Positions 33,270 to 42,829 of a stretch of 64,000 nt of DNA are shown piece by piece (the stretch's first letter is position 1; each line of letters begins with the position of its first letter). The position numbers and the translations under genes are program-made. The stretch lies in assembly GCA_018714895.1 (NCBI GenBank), contig DVMQ01000007.1, positions 1 to 64,000 on the forward strand. Direction: 5' to 3'. Source of the DNA: Coprovicinus avistercoris (GTDB lineage: Bacteria; Actinomycetota; Coriobacteriia; Coriobacteriales; Atopobiaceae). The notes beneath the pieces are model-generated. The model was given only the letters and a program-made list of their open reading frames with translations. It did not search any database and was not told where the DNA came from.

Positions 33270-35312
33270 ATGTCCGCTCCACTCATAATTGCGCTCATCA
33301 TTATTGTGGCGCTTATTGTTATAGCTCTTGCAGTGTGGTTTATTTCACGCTCCGGTGCGGGTCGGTTTACCTTTGACATCGGTGGACAAACGCCTCGCGC
33401 CGCAGGTGGGGAAGACACATCTGCTGAGTCGGGTACAAAGTCACGCCTTTTAGGACTTGCTGCATTTTCTGCCGGTGTGTTTGCGCTGCTCACCGGCAAA
33501 CTTTGGAGCATGATGCTCGTCTCAAGCGATAAGTATACGAGCATGGCAGAATCCAATCGCACTCGCAGCATTTCTCTTCCTGCAACGCGTGGTCGAATTC
33601 TCGATCGCAATGGTGAAGAATTGGTCACCAACCGTCCGAGTCTTGCTGTCGCAGCTGAAAGCTCGGTGCTGGACGATGAAATTGAACTGCGTCTGCTTTC
33701 TAACTTACTCGGTATGCCCTACATAGCGGCTAAACGAAAAGTGCAGGATCAATCCGAAGGTGCCCAGAGTGCACGAACGGTTTCTATAGATGTTAAACGC
33801 AGGATTGTTGCATATTTGGGGGAGCATGCAGATATTTTCCCTGGTGTTACGGTAGAAGAGCGTACACAGCGCTCTTATCCCCAAGGAAGCCTCGCGGCAC
33901 ATCTGTTGGGATATACCGGCAGTGTTACGCAAGAGCAGCACGATGCAAGTCAGGAATCTAACGATGAAGGCAGTGTCGCTTACGAGATGGGTGACATTGT
34001 GGGACAGGCTGGCATCGAATACCAGTATGAAAATGTGTTACAAGGTGTTCGCGGTGAACAGCGTGTCTTCGTAGATGCTGATGGCAATATTACCGACTAC
34101 TCCACCACGGTACCCCCTGTGTCAGGATCTGACATTGTACTTACCATTGATTCGACTATTCAGGCAGGAGCTGAAGCCGGCTTAAAGCATGCAATTGAAG
34201 AATCGCGTGCAAAGGGTAATAAAGATTGCGATGCAGGTGCTGTTGTTGTACTTGATGCAACCAATGGCGAAGTGCTGGCCCTTGCAAGTGCTCCCACGTT
34301 TGAACCGAGTGTTTTTGTCGGCGGTATTTCAAATGACGATTGGAATGCATTGTCATCTGAAGAAAGCGACAATCCACTGATGAATCGTGCGGTTTCAGGC
34401 CAGTACATGTCTGCTTCGACTATCAAGCCACTTACGGCGTTTGCGGCCCTTGATTATGGTATTGCGACTCCAGACAGTGGCTACGATTGTACGGGCTTCT
34501 GGACAGGATTTGGTGAAGCCAGTGGCCAATACTGCTGGGATCATGATGGACATGGTTATATGACCCTTCAGACAGGCATTACCTTTTCCTGTGACGTAGT
34601 CTTTTATGAAATTGGCAAAGGCTTCTGGTATGCCGATGAGGATAAGAAACTTGGCATGCAAGACACTTTTGAGAAGTGGGGCCTTGGGTCAGCCACAGGG
34701 ATCGATCTGCCAAGTGAAGCTTCAGGACGCGTGCCTACGCCCGATTGGAAGTGGAACTATTTCTCGGATTACTCCGATGAAGACCGCTCATGGAAGGGCG
34801 GTGACAATACCAATATTGCAATTGGACAGGGTGACATCCTGGTAACTCCGATGCAAATGTGCTGTGTATATGCCGGTATCGCAAATAGAGGTACCATCTG
34901 GCGGCCTCATCTCCTCAAGAGTATTCAGGCTCGTTCTGGTGATGGCACGATTTCGGAAACACAGGGACAAGAGCTTCTTACTGCTGAGGAAGATGCTTCC
35001 TACTTCGATCTGGTACACACCGCTCTTGAAGGTGTTATTTACGAAGAAGATGCTTCCACGACAGCGCACTTTACTAATTTATCGGTGCGCGTTGCTGGCA
35101 AGACAGGGTCTGGCGAACGTCCAGGTGAACCAGCAACGGGATGGTTCTGTGTGTATGCTCCTGCGGATAATCCAAAGTACGTTATTGCTGCCGTCATAGA
35201 GCAAGGTGGTTTTGGTGCCACCTCTGCTATGTATGCAGTGCGCGATACCTTGGGTGCTATCTATAATGAACCGGATACGCAAAGCAGTTCTAACGATACT
35301 GCTACTGAATAA
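33270..35312 (+). CDS. mrdA: Elongasome class B penicillin-binding protein 2 (transpeptidase)
   Basis: 680 residues. Two N-terminal hydrophobic segments are present: residues 4-25, then LLGLAAFSAGVFALLTGKLWSM near 65-85 after a Gly/Thr-rich spacer. Only one is usual, so the protein may cross twice or carry an extra anchor. A dimerisation/pedestal domain follows (TRGRILDRNGEELVTNRPSL). The transpeptidase domain has the active site Ser383 in STIK (383-386), FSCD as the SxN-equivalent and AGKTGSGE as KTG. It cross-links peptidoglycan with RodA during elongation. GGAGG lies 5 nt before ATG 33270. Confidence 0.95.
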   Translation: MSAPLIIALIIIVALIVIALAVWFISRSGAGRFTFDIGGQTPRAAGGEDTSAESGTKSRLLGLAAFSAGVFALLTGKLWSMMLVSSDKYTSMAESNRTRSISLPATRGRILDRNGEELVTNRPSLAVAAESSVLDDEIELRLLSNLLGMPYIAAKRKVQDQSEGAQSARTVSIDVKRRIVAYLGEHADIFPGVTVEERTQRSYPQGSLAAHLLGYTGSVTQEQHDASQESNDEGSVAYEMGDIVGQAGIEYQYENVLQGVRGEQRVFVDADGNITDYSTTVPPVSGSDIVLTIDSTIQAGAEAGLKHAIEESRAKGNKDCDAGAVVVLDATNGEVLALASAPTFEPSVFVGGISNDDWNALSSEESDNPLMNRAVSGQYMSASTIKPLTAFAALDYGIATPDSGYDCTGFWTGFGEASGQYCWDHDGHGYMTLQTGITFSCDVVFYEIGKGFWYADEDKKLGMQDTFEKWGLGSATGIDLPSEASGRVPTPDWKWNYFSDYSDEDRSWKGGDNTNIAIGQGDILVTPMQMCCVYAGIANRGTIWRPHLLKSIQARSGDGTISETQGQELLTAEEDASYFDLVHTALEGVIYEEDASTTAHFTNLSVRVAGKTGSGERPGEPATGWFCVYAPADNPKYVIAAVIEQGGFGATSAMYAVRDTLGAIYNEPDTQSSSNDTATE

Positions 35313-35327
35313 GAGGGGAGGGGTGTT

Positions 35328-36560
35328 ATGCCTTTAGACACATCAAGCGATGCCACGCGTCGCGCAGGAAGTGGAGGTTTCTTTGCTTCGCTTTTTGGTG
35401 GAAATACAGGTAAAACTCCTTCTCGTTCCCGTACAAAACGGCGCCAGGGCATATTGGGCGAACTGTATCTTCCAGCCCTTATCCCTCTTGCGCTGCTTGT
35501 TGCCTATGGACTTGTTGTTGTTTGGTCTGCCTCTCTCACAATTTCCGACGCCTCTGTTGTACGTCAAGGTATTGGTGCTGCAATTGGGTTGGTTGGAGCT
35601 ATAGCAATTTGGCATTATGACTATCGTGCTATCTCAAATCTCACCAACGTATTACTGGCAATAGATATCGTGCTTATTCTCTTGCCAAATGTACCGGGTC
35701 TCGGTGTAGAAGGCGGAGGAATGACCGGATGGGTGCGCTTGCCGCTCATTCCTTTTAACTTCCAGCCTTCTGAGGTGGCAAAGATCGTAACCATCTTTCT
35801 TATGGCTTCAGCAACAAGCCAGTATAACGGGCGTATTGACGACTTCAAAGAGTATGCGAAGCTTTGTGGCATACTCTGTGTCCCGCTGTTCTTGCTCCTT
35901 ATTCAGGACTTAGGAACTGGTCTTGTCATACTTTTCTTAGGCGCAGCAATCATTATTTGTGGCGGTGCGAAGCGATCATGGGTCTTAGCCACAATAGGAA
36001 TTATTGTTGGCGCGGCGGCACTTGTAGTAGCGAGCTCTATGACCGATGGCTTGCCGCATATTTTGAAAGAGTATCAGCTTAAACGCCTTATCGTATTTGT
36101 GGATCCCTCTGTTGATCCTACCGGAGATGGCTATAACCTTCAGCAAGCTCAAATTGCAGTTGGTTCGGGAGGATTGTTTGGTAAAGGCATTGGAAATGCC
36201 ACCCAAGCAGGTCAGGGATTTTTGCCAGAGGCTCACACCGACTTTGTCTTTGCGCTTCTCTCAGAAGAATTTGGCTTCATTGGTGCCCTTGTTCTGCTAG
36301 CACTCTTTGCCGCACTCATCTTTTCAACGATTTTACTTGCTATGAGAATTGAAGCGCCATTTGGCAAGCTTTGTCTTGTGGGCGTTGTGGCCATGTGGTC
36401 GTTTCAGCTTCTTGAAAATATTGGTATGTGTCTTGGTATGATGCCCATTACTGGTATTCCTTTACCTTTTATTAGCTATGGTGCATCATCGATGGTTGTG
36501 CAACTTATTGCAGGTGGTATTGTTCAATCTGTTTATGCGCACCGTACAAAGGCAGCTTAA
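35328..36560 (+). CDS. rodA: SEDS peptidoglycan glycosyltransferase RodA
   Basis: 410 residues. A basic cytoplasmic N-terminus of about 45 residues precedes about ten membrane helices. SEDS family landmarks: GWVRLPLIPFNFQPSEVAKI, QDLGTGLVILFLG, GDGYNLQQAQIAVGSGGLFGKG (the conserved GYQ/NxxQSxxAIGSGG loop), LPEAHTDFVFALLSEEFGF and GIPLPFISYGASS. It polymerises lipid II in partnership with the PBP2 encoded just upstream. FtsW is the paralogue it could be confused with; context favours RodA. Confidence 0.95.
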   Translation: MPLDTSSDATRRAGSGGFFASLFGGNTGKTPSRSRTKRRQGILGELYLPALIPLALLVAYGLVVVWSASLTISDASVVRQGIGAAIGLVGAIAIWHYDYRAISNLTNVLLAIDIVLILLPNVPGLGVEGGGMTGWVRLPLIPFNFQPSEVAKIVTIFLMASATSQYNGRIDDFKEYAKLCGILCVPLFLLLIQDLGTGLVILFLGAAIIICGGAKRSWVLATIGIIVGAAALVVASSMTDGLPHILKEYQLKRLIVFVDPSVDPTGDGYNLQQAQIAVGSGGLFGKGIGNATQAGQGFLPEAHTDFVFALLSEEFGFIGALVLLALFAALIFSTILLAMRIEAPFGKLCLVGVVAMWSFQLLENIGMCLGMMPITGIPLPFISYGASSMVVQLIAGGIVQSVYAHRTKAA

Positions 36561-36586
36561 ATACGTGCAGGTAGAATGGTTGTGCT

Positions 36587-37462
36587 ATGGCAGTAAACTT
36601 TTCTGAAATTGCAGGAATACTCAATGCTGCGCGTGATGCCCACACCAGCTCGCGTGAAGGTTTTCTTTTGCATATTCTTGTGGCAGAAGATGCGCCACGC
36701 GAAGCAGTTTGTGCTGTACGAGATGTTCTCATTCCTGACAATGTTCTTGCAGATATTGAGATTCAGCGTTTGGATGCTTTTCTAAACTTACGTCCACAAT
36801 ATGCAGACGCTGCACTTATTTTTTCTGGAAGCAACCAAGATCTTGTTGCACAAGCATCGCGTTACTACGCTTCTGCGGGTACACCGTGCGCGTTGCTGGC
36901 CGATTCTAGTCTCGAGGTTCCAGATGCTGAAAAGTGCAGTGTTGCTGATGGAGCACCTGTTTCACTTATCGCCGCGGCTGAGCCAGAAACGCTCGTTAAA
37001 GCACTTGCTCGTTGGCTTGTAGATGCAACGCCGAAAGGAATTGCAGTTGCTGCCGCATTTCCGTTTACACGTCATGCAGAGGCCCGCGCACTCGTAAACA
37101 ACTGCGCCTCCTCCAATGCTGGAGTTGTATTTCTGGGAGTTACTCCTGGTGCAGAAATGAGTGTTCTAACTGCAAAACAAGTGATGCTTTCCTTAGATCT
37201 TGCAGCTGCTTTTGGATGCACAAGTCTTCCCATACGATCTGCAGTATCCGTGTTCGTTATAGCGGCTGGTTTTGTATGGCGTGGCGTAGCTCGTTTTATT
37301 TCTCGTGACCAAATGCAGATGTTTGCTCGTTTTGTACGTGCTGGTATTGCAACAGGCGGGACTATGATTTCTGGCTGGGGTGTTGTAGTGATTCTGGAAA
37401 GTGCTCTCAATGAGGCAGATTCTGGAGTGCAACATGTATTTGCGCAAAGAGGTGAGGTATGA
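36587..37462 (+). CDS. DUF697-like membrane-associated protein, function unknown
   Basis: 291 residues. The C-terminal 125 residues (NAGVVFLGVTPGAEMSVLTAKQVMLSLDLAAAFG... then three hydrophobic stretches) resemble DUF697, a domain found after GTPase domains in YcjF/Era-like membrane proteins. No GTPase motifs are present: residues 1-160 form an alternating pattern (LHILVAEDAPREAV; ALIFSGSNQDL; PCALLADSSLEVP) that may be an inactive nucleotide-binding-type fold. It ends with ATGA shared with the radical-SAM gene downstream, so the two are co-translated. It starts 26 nt after rodA. I do not assign a role. Confidence 0.7.
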   Translation: MAVNFSEIAGILNAARDAHTSSREGFLLHILVAEDAPREAVCAVRDVLIPDNVLADIEIQRLDAFLNLRPQYADAALIFSGSNQDLVAQASRYYASAGTPCALLADSSLEVPDAEKCSVADGAPVSLIAAAEPETLVKALARWLVDATPKGIAVAAAFPFTRHAEARALVNNCASSNAGVVFLGVTPGAEMSVLTAKQVMLSLDLAAAFGCTSLPIRSAVSVFVIAAGFVWRGVARFISRDQMQMFARFVRAGIATGGTMISGWGVVVILESALNEADSGVQHVFAQRGEV

Positions 37463-39336
37463 GGCTCCAACGCCGTAACCATTTTTCAGAAATTGAACCA
37501 TTTCTTGAAATAGTCGAGCGACCTTCGCGTTACCTCGATCATGAATTTGGCAGTATCAGCGAGCAAGATGGTCCTTTTCATGCGGTGCTCGTATACCCCG
37601 ATACCTACGAGCTTGGTTTATCTAACCAAGGACTGGCCATTCTCTACAACATTCTCAATGCACAGACGGGTATCTCTTGCGAGCGAGCATACGTGCCATG
37701 GGTCGATATGGCCGATCTTATGCGAGCACATAATGTGCCTTTGCTTGCCCTTGAAAGTGCTTGTCCAGTGGCGTCGTTTGATGTCATCGGATTTACCATT
37801 GCCCATGAAATGGCTTGCACCAATATTCTTGAGGCGCTTGATTTAGCGGGCATTGCGCTTCGTTCATCACAGAGAGATGAAGATGATCCCATCGTTGTTG
37901 GTGGAGGACCTTCCGTTTGGAATTGTGAACCTTTAGCCCCTGCGTTTGACGCTGTTATTTTGGGTGATGGTGAAGAAGCTATCGTTGATGTGTGCTGTGC
38001 GGTACGCGATGGCCGTGCAGAAGGGCTCTCGCGTATCAATATTTTGAGAAAGCTTGGCAAAATTCCCGGTGTGTATGTGCCTTCTCTCTACGACATTGTT
38101 ACGGATGAGACATCAACCGAATGGGGTTATGCAGTTCCTCGCGAGCACGAAGAGGTTCCTGAAGTTGTTTATAAACGCGTAGTGCAGGATTTTAAAGATA
38201 CTAATCCACTTACAACTACGATTGTTCCCTATGCAAAAACGGTATTCGACCGGCTCTCGATTGAAGTATTGCGAGGATGTGCTCGAGGATGCAGGTTCTG
38301 TCAAGCAGGTATGACCTATCGTCCCGTTCGTGAGCGCACGGCAGATCAGGTGGTAGCAGCTTGTTCGAAAGGCCTTACGTTAACGGGATATGATGAGGTG
38401 TCACTTACGTCTCTTTCCACAACAGATCATTCCCAGTGCCCAGAGATACTTCACCGTATCAATACCTCGCTCGATGGTTCGGCGGTGCGCGTTTCCATTC
38501 CGTCTCAACGACTTGATTCTTTTGGTGTTGATATGGCGCTTGAAGTTGCAAGCGCTAAAAAGGGCGGCTTAACCTTTGCGCCTGAGGCTGGATCTCAGCG
38601 TTTACGTGACGTTATAAATAAAAATGTTTCTGAAGAGGATCTCGAGCGCGCTGCGCGCAATGCATTTGAGAATGGCTGGAATCGTCTCAAACTCTATTTC
38701 ATGATGGGACTACCCACCGAGACGGACGACGATATTCGTGCCATACCCGAACTTGCCGAACGCGTTCTTACTATTGCTCGAGAAATTCTGCCAAAAGGGC
38801 GTCGCGGTAGTGCTTCAGTCTCGATTTCGGTTGCCGTATTTGTCCCTAAGGCCTATACGCCGTTCCAATGGTCTGGACAACTCCCTATGGAAGAAGTGCG
38901 CAGGCGAGAAAAGCTGCTGCTTGCTAGTGCACCGGATAGGGCTATCCGTATTTCCTATTCTGACCCAGGGACTTCAGTTGTTGAGGCAGTTCTATCTCGA
39001 ACGGGTCGCCGAGCATTTGATCTTATCGAGAATGCTTGGAAGCACGGAGCGCGTTTTGATGCCTGGACCGATCAATTCGATTATGATCGCTGGGTCGAAG
39101 CAGGTCGAGAAGTAGGCATGGATCTCGAACGAATTGCTGCTGAACCCTATGAACTTGATGTTCGTTTGCCGTGGGAACATACGTCCCCTGGTGTTTCTCG
39201 TGGCTTCTTAGAACGAGAATGGCGCCGTGCTGAGCTCGGTGTTACAACGCCTGACTGTACGAGATCAACCTGTACTGGCTGCGGTGTTTGTCCCACCCTT
39301 GGTGTTCAGAATGATTTGGCAGGTGAGCGCGGATGA
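37459..39336 (+). CDS. B12-binding-type radical SAM protein (TIGR03960-like)
   Basis: 625 residues. An N-terminal cobalamin-binding-like Rossmann region (VLVYPDTYELGLSNQGLAIL; VVGGGPSVWNCEPLAPAFDAVILGDGEEA) precedes a radical-SAM barrel with C274-x3-C278-x2-C281 (GCARGCRFCQAG), then FAPEAGSQRLRD and the C-terminal Cys cluster CTRSTCTGCGVCPTL. Family members have no settled function; they sit beside, or fuse to, the DUF2344 protein found next. The gene overlaps its neighbours by 4 nt on both sides, so three proteins are made from one coupled message. The reaction cannot be predicted. Confidence 0.9.
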   Translation: MRLQRRNHFSEIEPFLEIVERPSRYLDHEFGSISEQDGPFHAVLVYPDTYELGLSNQGLAILYNILNAQTGISCERAYVPWVDMADLMRAHNVPLLALESACPVASFDVIGFTIAHEMACTNILEALDLAGIALRSSQRDEDDPIVVGGGPSVWNCEPLAPAFDAVILGDGEEAIVDVCCAVRDGRAEGLSRINILRKLGKIPGVYVPSLYDIVTDETSTEWGYAVPREHEEVPEVVYKRVVQDFKDTNPLTTTIVPYAKTVFDRLSIEVLRGCARGCRFCQAGMTYRPVRERTADQVVAACSKGLTLTGYDEVSLTSLSTTDHSQCPEILHRINTSLDGSAVRVSIPSQRLDSFGVDMALEVASAKKGGLTFAPEAGSQRLRDVINKNVSEEDLERAARNAFENGWNRLKLYFMMGLPTETDDDIRAIPELAERVLTIAREILPKGRRGSASVSISVAVFVPKAYTPFQWSGQLPMEEVRRREKLLLASAPDRAIRISYSDPGTSVVEAVLSRTGRRAFDLIENAWKHGARFDAWTDQFDYDRWVEAGREVGMDLERIAAEPYELDVRLPWEHTSPGVSRGFLEREWRRAELGVTTPDCTRSTCTGCGVCPTLGVQNDLAGERG

Positions 39337-40079
39337 CTGAGCAGGTAGTAACGCGGAGAGATCTTTTCCGACTGCGTGTATGCTATGCGAAACAAGATAG
39401 GTTGCGTCACCTTGCTCATTTGGAGGTACTCGGCACGATTGATAGATGTATTCGTCGTGCGTCTTTGCCATTTTCTGTTTCCAATGGCTTTTCTCCCCGT
39501 ATGCGTGTGCAATTTAGCTCGGCTCTTCCTGTGGGAGCTTCTTCCCAAGGGGAGTGGTATGACCTTTACTTACGCGAGCTGGTTGATGTAGATGAGGCGT
39601 TTAAAAGAATTTATGATGCCACTCCTGCAGACTTAAGACCTCTTCGTGCTGGTTATGTTTCCTCTGAACTTCCTGCGCTCGAAGCATGGCTTGTGCGTTC
39701 GTCTTGGCAACTTGAACTCTGTGGCTCTGAGCAGAAGAGTCTTCTGTTCTCCAGTGAGGATCTCCGGAACGTGTTAAACCAACTTGCTTGCCAGGGCCAG
39801 CTTTCTTACATGCGTAAAGATAAGTGCAAGCAGGTTGATCTTACGAAAACACTCGTTGGATTTCAGGTGGAAGAAACATCTGATGCGCTTGTGGTGCAAT
39901 TAGAAACGCGAGCAACACCTACCGGCTCGTTGCGTCCTAGCATTCTTTTACAGGCAGCATTTTCTGAGCTTGGGGTAGATGCTTCTCGCGTAGCAATACG
40001 GGTGTGTCGGTGTGGTCAGTGGGGCGAAAATGAAGATGGAGAACTACTTGATCCTTTGACCACTGAGGTTGTTGCGTAA
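39333..40079 (+). CDS. Radical-SAM-associated DUF2344 protein (TIGR03936-like)
   Basis: 248 residues. LRVCYAKQDRLRHLAHLEVLGTIDRCIRRASLPFSVSNGFSPR is the typical opening of the DUF2344 family, followed by FSSALPVGASSQGEWYDLYL. The family is nearly always next to or fused with the TIGR03960 radical-SAM protein, as here (4-nt overlap). Function unknown; an RNA or tRNA modification role is sometimes guessed but is not shown. Its last 36 nt overlap the end of the oppositely oriented flavoprotein gene. Confidence 0.88.
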   Translation: MTEQVVTRRDLFRLRVCYAKQDRLRHLAHLEVLGTIDRCIRRASLPFSVSNGFSPRMRVQFSSALPVGASSQGEWYDLYLRELVDVDEAFKRIYDATPADLRPLRAGYVSSELPALEAWLVRSSWQLELCGSEQKSLLFSSEDLRNVLNQLACQGQLSYMRKDKCKQVDLTKTLVGFQVEETSDALVVQLETRATPTGSLRPSILLQAAFSELGVDASRVAIRVCRCGQWGENEDGELLDPLTTEVVA

Positions 40080-40652
40080 TGTACGAAGCCATGTGATATA
40101 GGCTGAAGCACTTTCTTCTAAACGCTCATCGGAAAGCCCATTATTTTCTGTTCCAAAGAGAATAAAGGGTTCTTCTTCGCATGTAGCTCCAACATAGTTT
40201 GCCGTTGCGCGGAAGGGGATAATAATTTCTGAGGGTGTAAAACCTACGGTTCCCGTTGCTTGATAATTTTGCTTTATATCTCCTGCGCTCACGGCGACGG
40301 CAAAATGCTTATCTGCGAGCATACGGCCTGGCTCTCCCGGGTTTGCTCTTTCACCGCCATAGGCCCATCCAAAGGCATAGACATTATCAAACCAGTTTTG
40401 CAAAAGTGCTGGTGCATGGTACCAATAGATGGGAAATTGAAAGACGATGAGATCGTGGGCAGCAAGTGCTTCCTGCTCTTTTGCAATGTCTTCATCTGAG
40501 AAGACGTTGTTTGGATAGAGAGCGTATAGATCCCTCACATCAAACTCATCGGTATAAAGATCAAGCTCTTCTTTCCATCTGCGATGCACCCTACTTTGGT
40601 TCTGCAGATCTGGATGAGCAATAATTACGAGTGTTTTAGCAGTGTTTGTCAT
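40044..40652 (-). CDS. Flavodoxin-fold NAD(P)H quinone oxidoreductase-like protein
   Basis: 202 residues from ATG 40652 (AAAGGC before it); a 33-residue longer reading runs into the divergent gene's start and is rejected. LVIIAHPDLQNQSRVHRRW is the FMN-phosphate motif of the NQO/KefF/MdaB group, and FQFPIYWYHAPALLQNWFD and the GFTPSEIIIPFRATANYVG region are typical of that family. It probably reduces quinones or other electrophiles with NAD(P)H in the cytoplasm. It converges on the DUF2344 gene with a 36-nt overlap. Confidence 0.88.
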   Translation of the reverse strand: MTNTAKTLVIIAHPDLQNQSRVHRRWKEELDLYTDEFDVRDLYALYPNNVFSDEDIAKEQEALAAHDLIVFQFPIYWYHAPALLQNWFDNVYAFGWAYGGERANPGEPGRMLADKHFAVAVSAGDIKQNYQATGTVGFTPSEIIIPFRATANYVGATCEEEPFILFGTENNGLSDERLEESASAYITWLRTLRNNLSGQRIK

Positions 40653-40744
40653 TGATAAGCCTTTCCACTCAATTGCTGTGCATGGCATTCGGTTTGCTGC
40701 AAGGTACAATAGCAAAGTTATAAAGCCGAGGCTGGGGGATTGAC

Positions 40745-41662
40745 ATGGCAATTGAGCGAGTGGCTATCATAGGACGCGGGGCAGTTGGCCTGCTGTATGC
40801 TTCCTTGATTGAGAAACATCTTGGTCATTCTGCCGTTTCATTTGTTATGGATGACGAGCGATATGAACGTCATGCAAATGAATCAATCACGATAAACGGT
40901 GAAGTTTGCAAGATCCCTACCATTTCAGAAGATGAAGCCACTCCTGTTGATCTTGTTATATTTGCTACAAAATATGGCGGATTTGACCGAGCGCTTATGA
41001 CAGCAGATAGCCTTGCTGGCCCCCAGACAGCATTTATCTCTTTGCTCAATGGTGTCATAAGTGAAAAACAGATTGCTCAACGATTTGGCTGGGAGCGAAC
41101 TGTTTTGGCAGTTGCGCAGGGCATGGATGCGGTCTTCATCAACAATAATCTTACCTTCAGTCATCCGGGCGAGATTCGCTTTGGCGCCTCTCCTCAAACG
41201 GAAGCGTCTGCGGTTAACGATATTGATGATCTCTTTAATCGTGCAGGAATTGCCCATGTTGTTGAAGAGGATATTCAGCATCGTATGTGGGTAAAACTCA
41301 TGCTCAATGTTGGCATCAATCAAACATGCATGGTGTTTGGGGGAACATATGGTTCTGCCACAGAAAGAGCGAGTGAACAAAATCGCTGTTTTATCGCTGC
41401 TATGCGAGAAGCCCGCGCAGTTGCAAATAGCGAAGGTGTTGCCGTTACCGAAAATGATCTCACACAAATGGCTGAACTCATCGCTTCACTTGATCCACAT
41501 GGCATGCCCTCTATGGCACAGGATAGGATAAATAGAAAGCCCACTGAGGTGGAACTATTTGCTGGGACAATACTTCGTCTGGCGAAACAACATCATATGT
41601 ATGTGCCTACAAACCAATGGCTTTATGAGCGAGTTCGCCAGATCGAAGCGTCATATTTGTGA
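40745..41662 (+). CDS. Ketopantoate reductase (PanE/ApbA) family protein
   Basis: 305 residues. The NADP-binding N-terminus is RVAIIGRGAVGLLYASLI. LVIFATKYGGFDRAL and TAFISLLNGVISEKQIAQRFG are the family's second and third motifs. The conserved catalytic-lysine region is HRMWVKLMLNVGINQTC, where WxKLxxNxxxN is kept. It would reduce 2-dehydropantoate to pantoate with NADPH, but many paralogues in this family have other substrates and no other pan gene is present, so the substrate is uncertain. It is divergent from the flavoprotein gene and only 2 nt from the convergent antiporter gene. Confidence 0.85.
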   Translation: MAIERVAIIGRGAVGLLYASLIEKHLGHSAVSFVMDDERYERHANESITINGEVCKIPTISEDEATPVDLVIFATKYGGFDRALMTADSLAGPQTAFISLLNGVISEKQIAQRFGWERTVLAVAQGMDAVFINNNLTFSHPGEIRFGASPQTEASAVNDIDDLFNRAGIAHVVEEDIQHRMWVKLMLNVGINQTCMVFGGTYGSATERASEQNRCFIAAMREARAVANSEGVAVTENDLTQMAELIASLDPHGMPSMAQDRINRKPTEVELFAGTILRLAKQHHMYVPTNQWLYERVRQIEASYL

Positions 41663-41664
41663 AA

Positions 41665-42645
41665 CTACATTGCAACTGAAAATCCGATGTAAAGAATGTA
41701 GACACCAAGAAAAATTAAACCTTGGAGTCGGCCCATCTGATTGCGTTTTCCAATAAAGGCGAAGCTCATTAATACAAGCGAGCAGATAATTACCAAAATA
41801 ATATCGATGTTGTAGCTTGTGCTAAATGCAATAGGTGAGAGAAGGGCAGGCATACCTATTACAAGAAGAAGATTGGCGACATTTGACCCGGTGACGTTTC
41901 CAACAGAAATATCTGAGTTGCCACGCAGGGCTGCAACAACGCTCGTAACAAGCTCGGGTAGGCTGGTTCCAAGAGCGACCACTGTCATACCAATAATGCG
42001 TTCAGACACTCCGAAAGCATCAGCAATACTTACTGAGGAATTAACGGCAAGGTCTGCTCCAACTTTAAGGAGAACAATGCCAGCGATAACAAAGAAGCAG
42101 TCCGTAACTGGTCCTCGAACCAAGTAAGGTTCCGAGAAGTTCTTATCAATTTCTTCAACGGTCTTATCTTCCGAGTTGTCTTCGTTGGAACCTTCTCGTA
42201 ATCCTACAATTGCAGCACGAACGATGAAGGCTGCAAAGGCTACTAATAAAATGCCACCTTCAAAACGAGTAATGACATCGCCTGTATTGCCAAAGAGGGC
42301 GAGTAATAAGCAGGCGCCAATTGAAGCTGGAATCTCAAAACGTATGGTCTGTTTTGAAAGCTTAATCGGTGCGATTACCGCTGCGGCTCCAAGAATGAGA
42401 AGAAGATTAGCGATGCAGCTTCCTACGACATTGCCGAGTGCCATACTGGCATGACCGTTTGCTCCAGAGGTAACACTCACGACAAGCTCAGGCAAAGAGG
42501 TGCCAATAGCAACAATAGTGAGGCCTGCTACTCGATCGGGTACACCCAGGCGTGCAGCAAGACGGCAGGCACCGTCAACGAGAAAATTTGCACCAAAAAC
42601 TAGGAGTGCAAAACCAAGAACAAGCGTAATAAGTGTAATGAGCAC
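41665..42645 (-). CDS. CaCA-family calcium/sodium antiporter (YrbG-like)
   Basis: 326 residues with about ten membrane helices in two repeated halves. The alpha repeats are clear: GLTIVAIGTSLPELVVSVTSG with GNVVGSCIANLLLILG in the first half, and GMTVVALGTSLPELVTSVVAA with GNVTGSNVANLLLVIG in the second. These hold the ion-binding Glu and Asn/Ser residues. An acidic cytoplasmic loop (EGSNEDNSEDKTVEEIDKN) separates the halves. It exchanges Ca2+ for Na+ or H+. Its 3' end is 2 nt from the ketopantoate reductase homologue; upstream it is divergent from prfC. Confidence 0.93.
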   Translation of the reverse strand: MLITLITLVLGFALLVFGANFLVDGACRLAARLGVPDRVAGLTIVAIGTSLPELVVSVTSGANGHASMALGNVVGSCIANLLLILGAAAVIAPIKLSKQTIRFEIPASIGACLLLALFGNTGDVITRFEGGILLVAFAAFIVRAAIVGLREGSNEDNSEDKTVEEIDKNFSEPYLVRGPVTDCFFVIAGIVLLKVGADLAVNSSVSIADAFGVSERIIGMTVVALGTSLPELVTSVVAALRGNSDISVGNVTGSNVANLLLVIGMPALLSPIAFSTSYNIDIILVIICSLVLMSFAFIGKRNQMGRLQGLIFLGVYILYIGFSVAM

Positions 42646-42829
42646 GACAATCCTTTCATATAAGTTTCTTTAAGTATCTCCTCTCGGAGGTGCATTGAAC
42701 TCCACTTACCGTCATCTCTTAACCTCCTCCATAATTTTTGTTGCATTGTTCTCCATATACTGTTTTGCCTCAATATTCGCTACAATGCTTCGTTTGCATA
42801 GGGAATAGATTCATTGAGAGAGGAATTTC

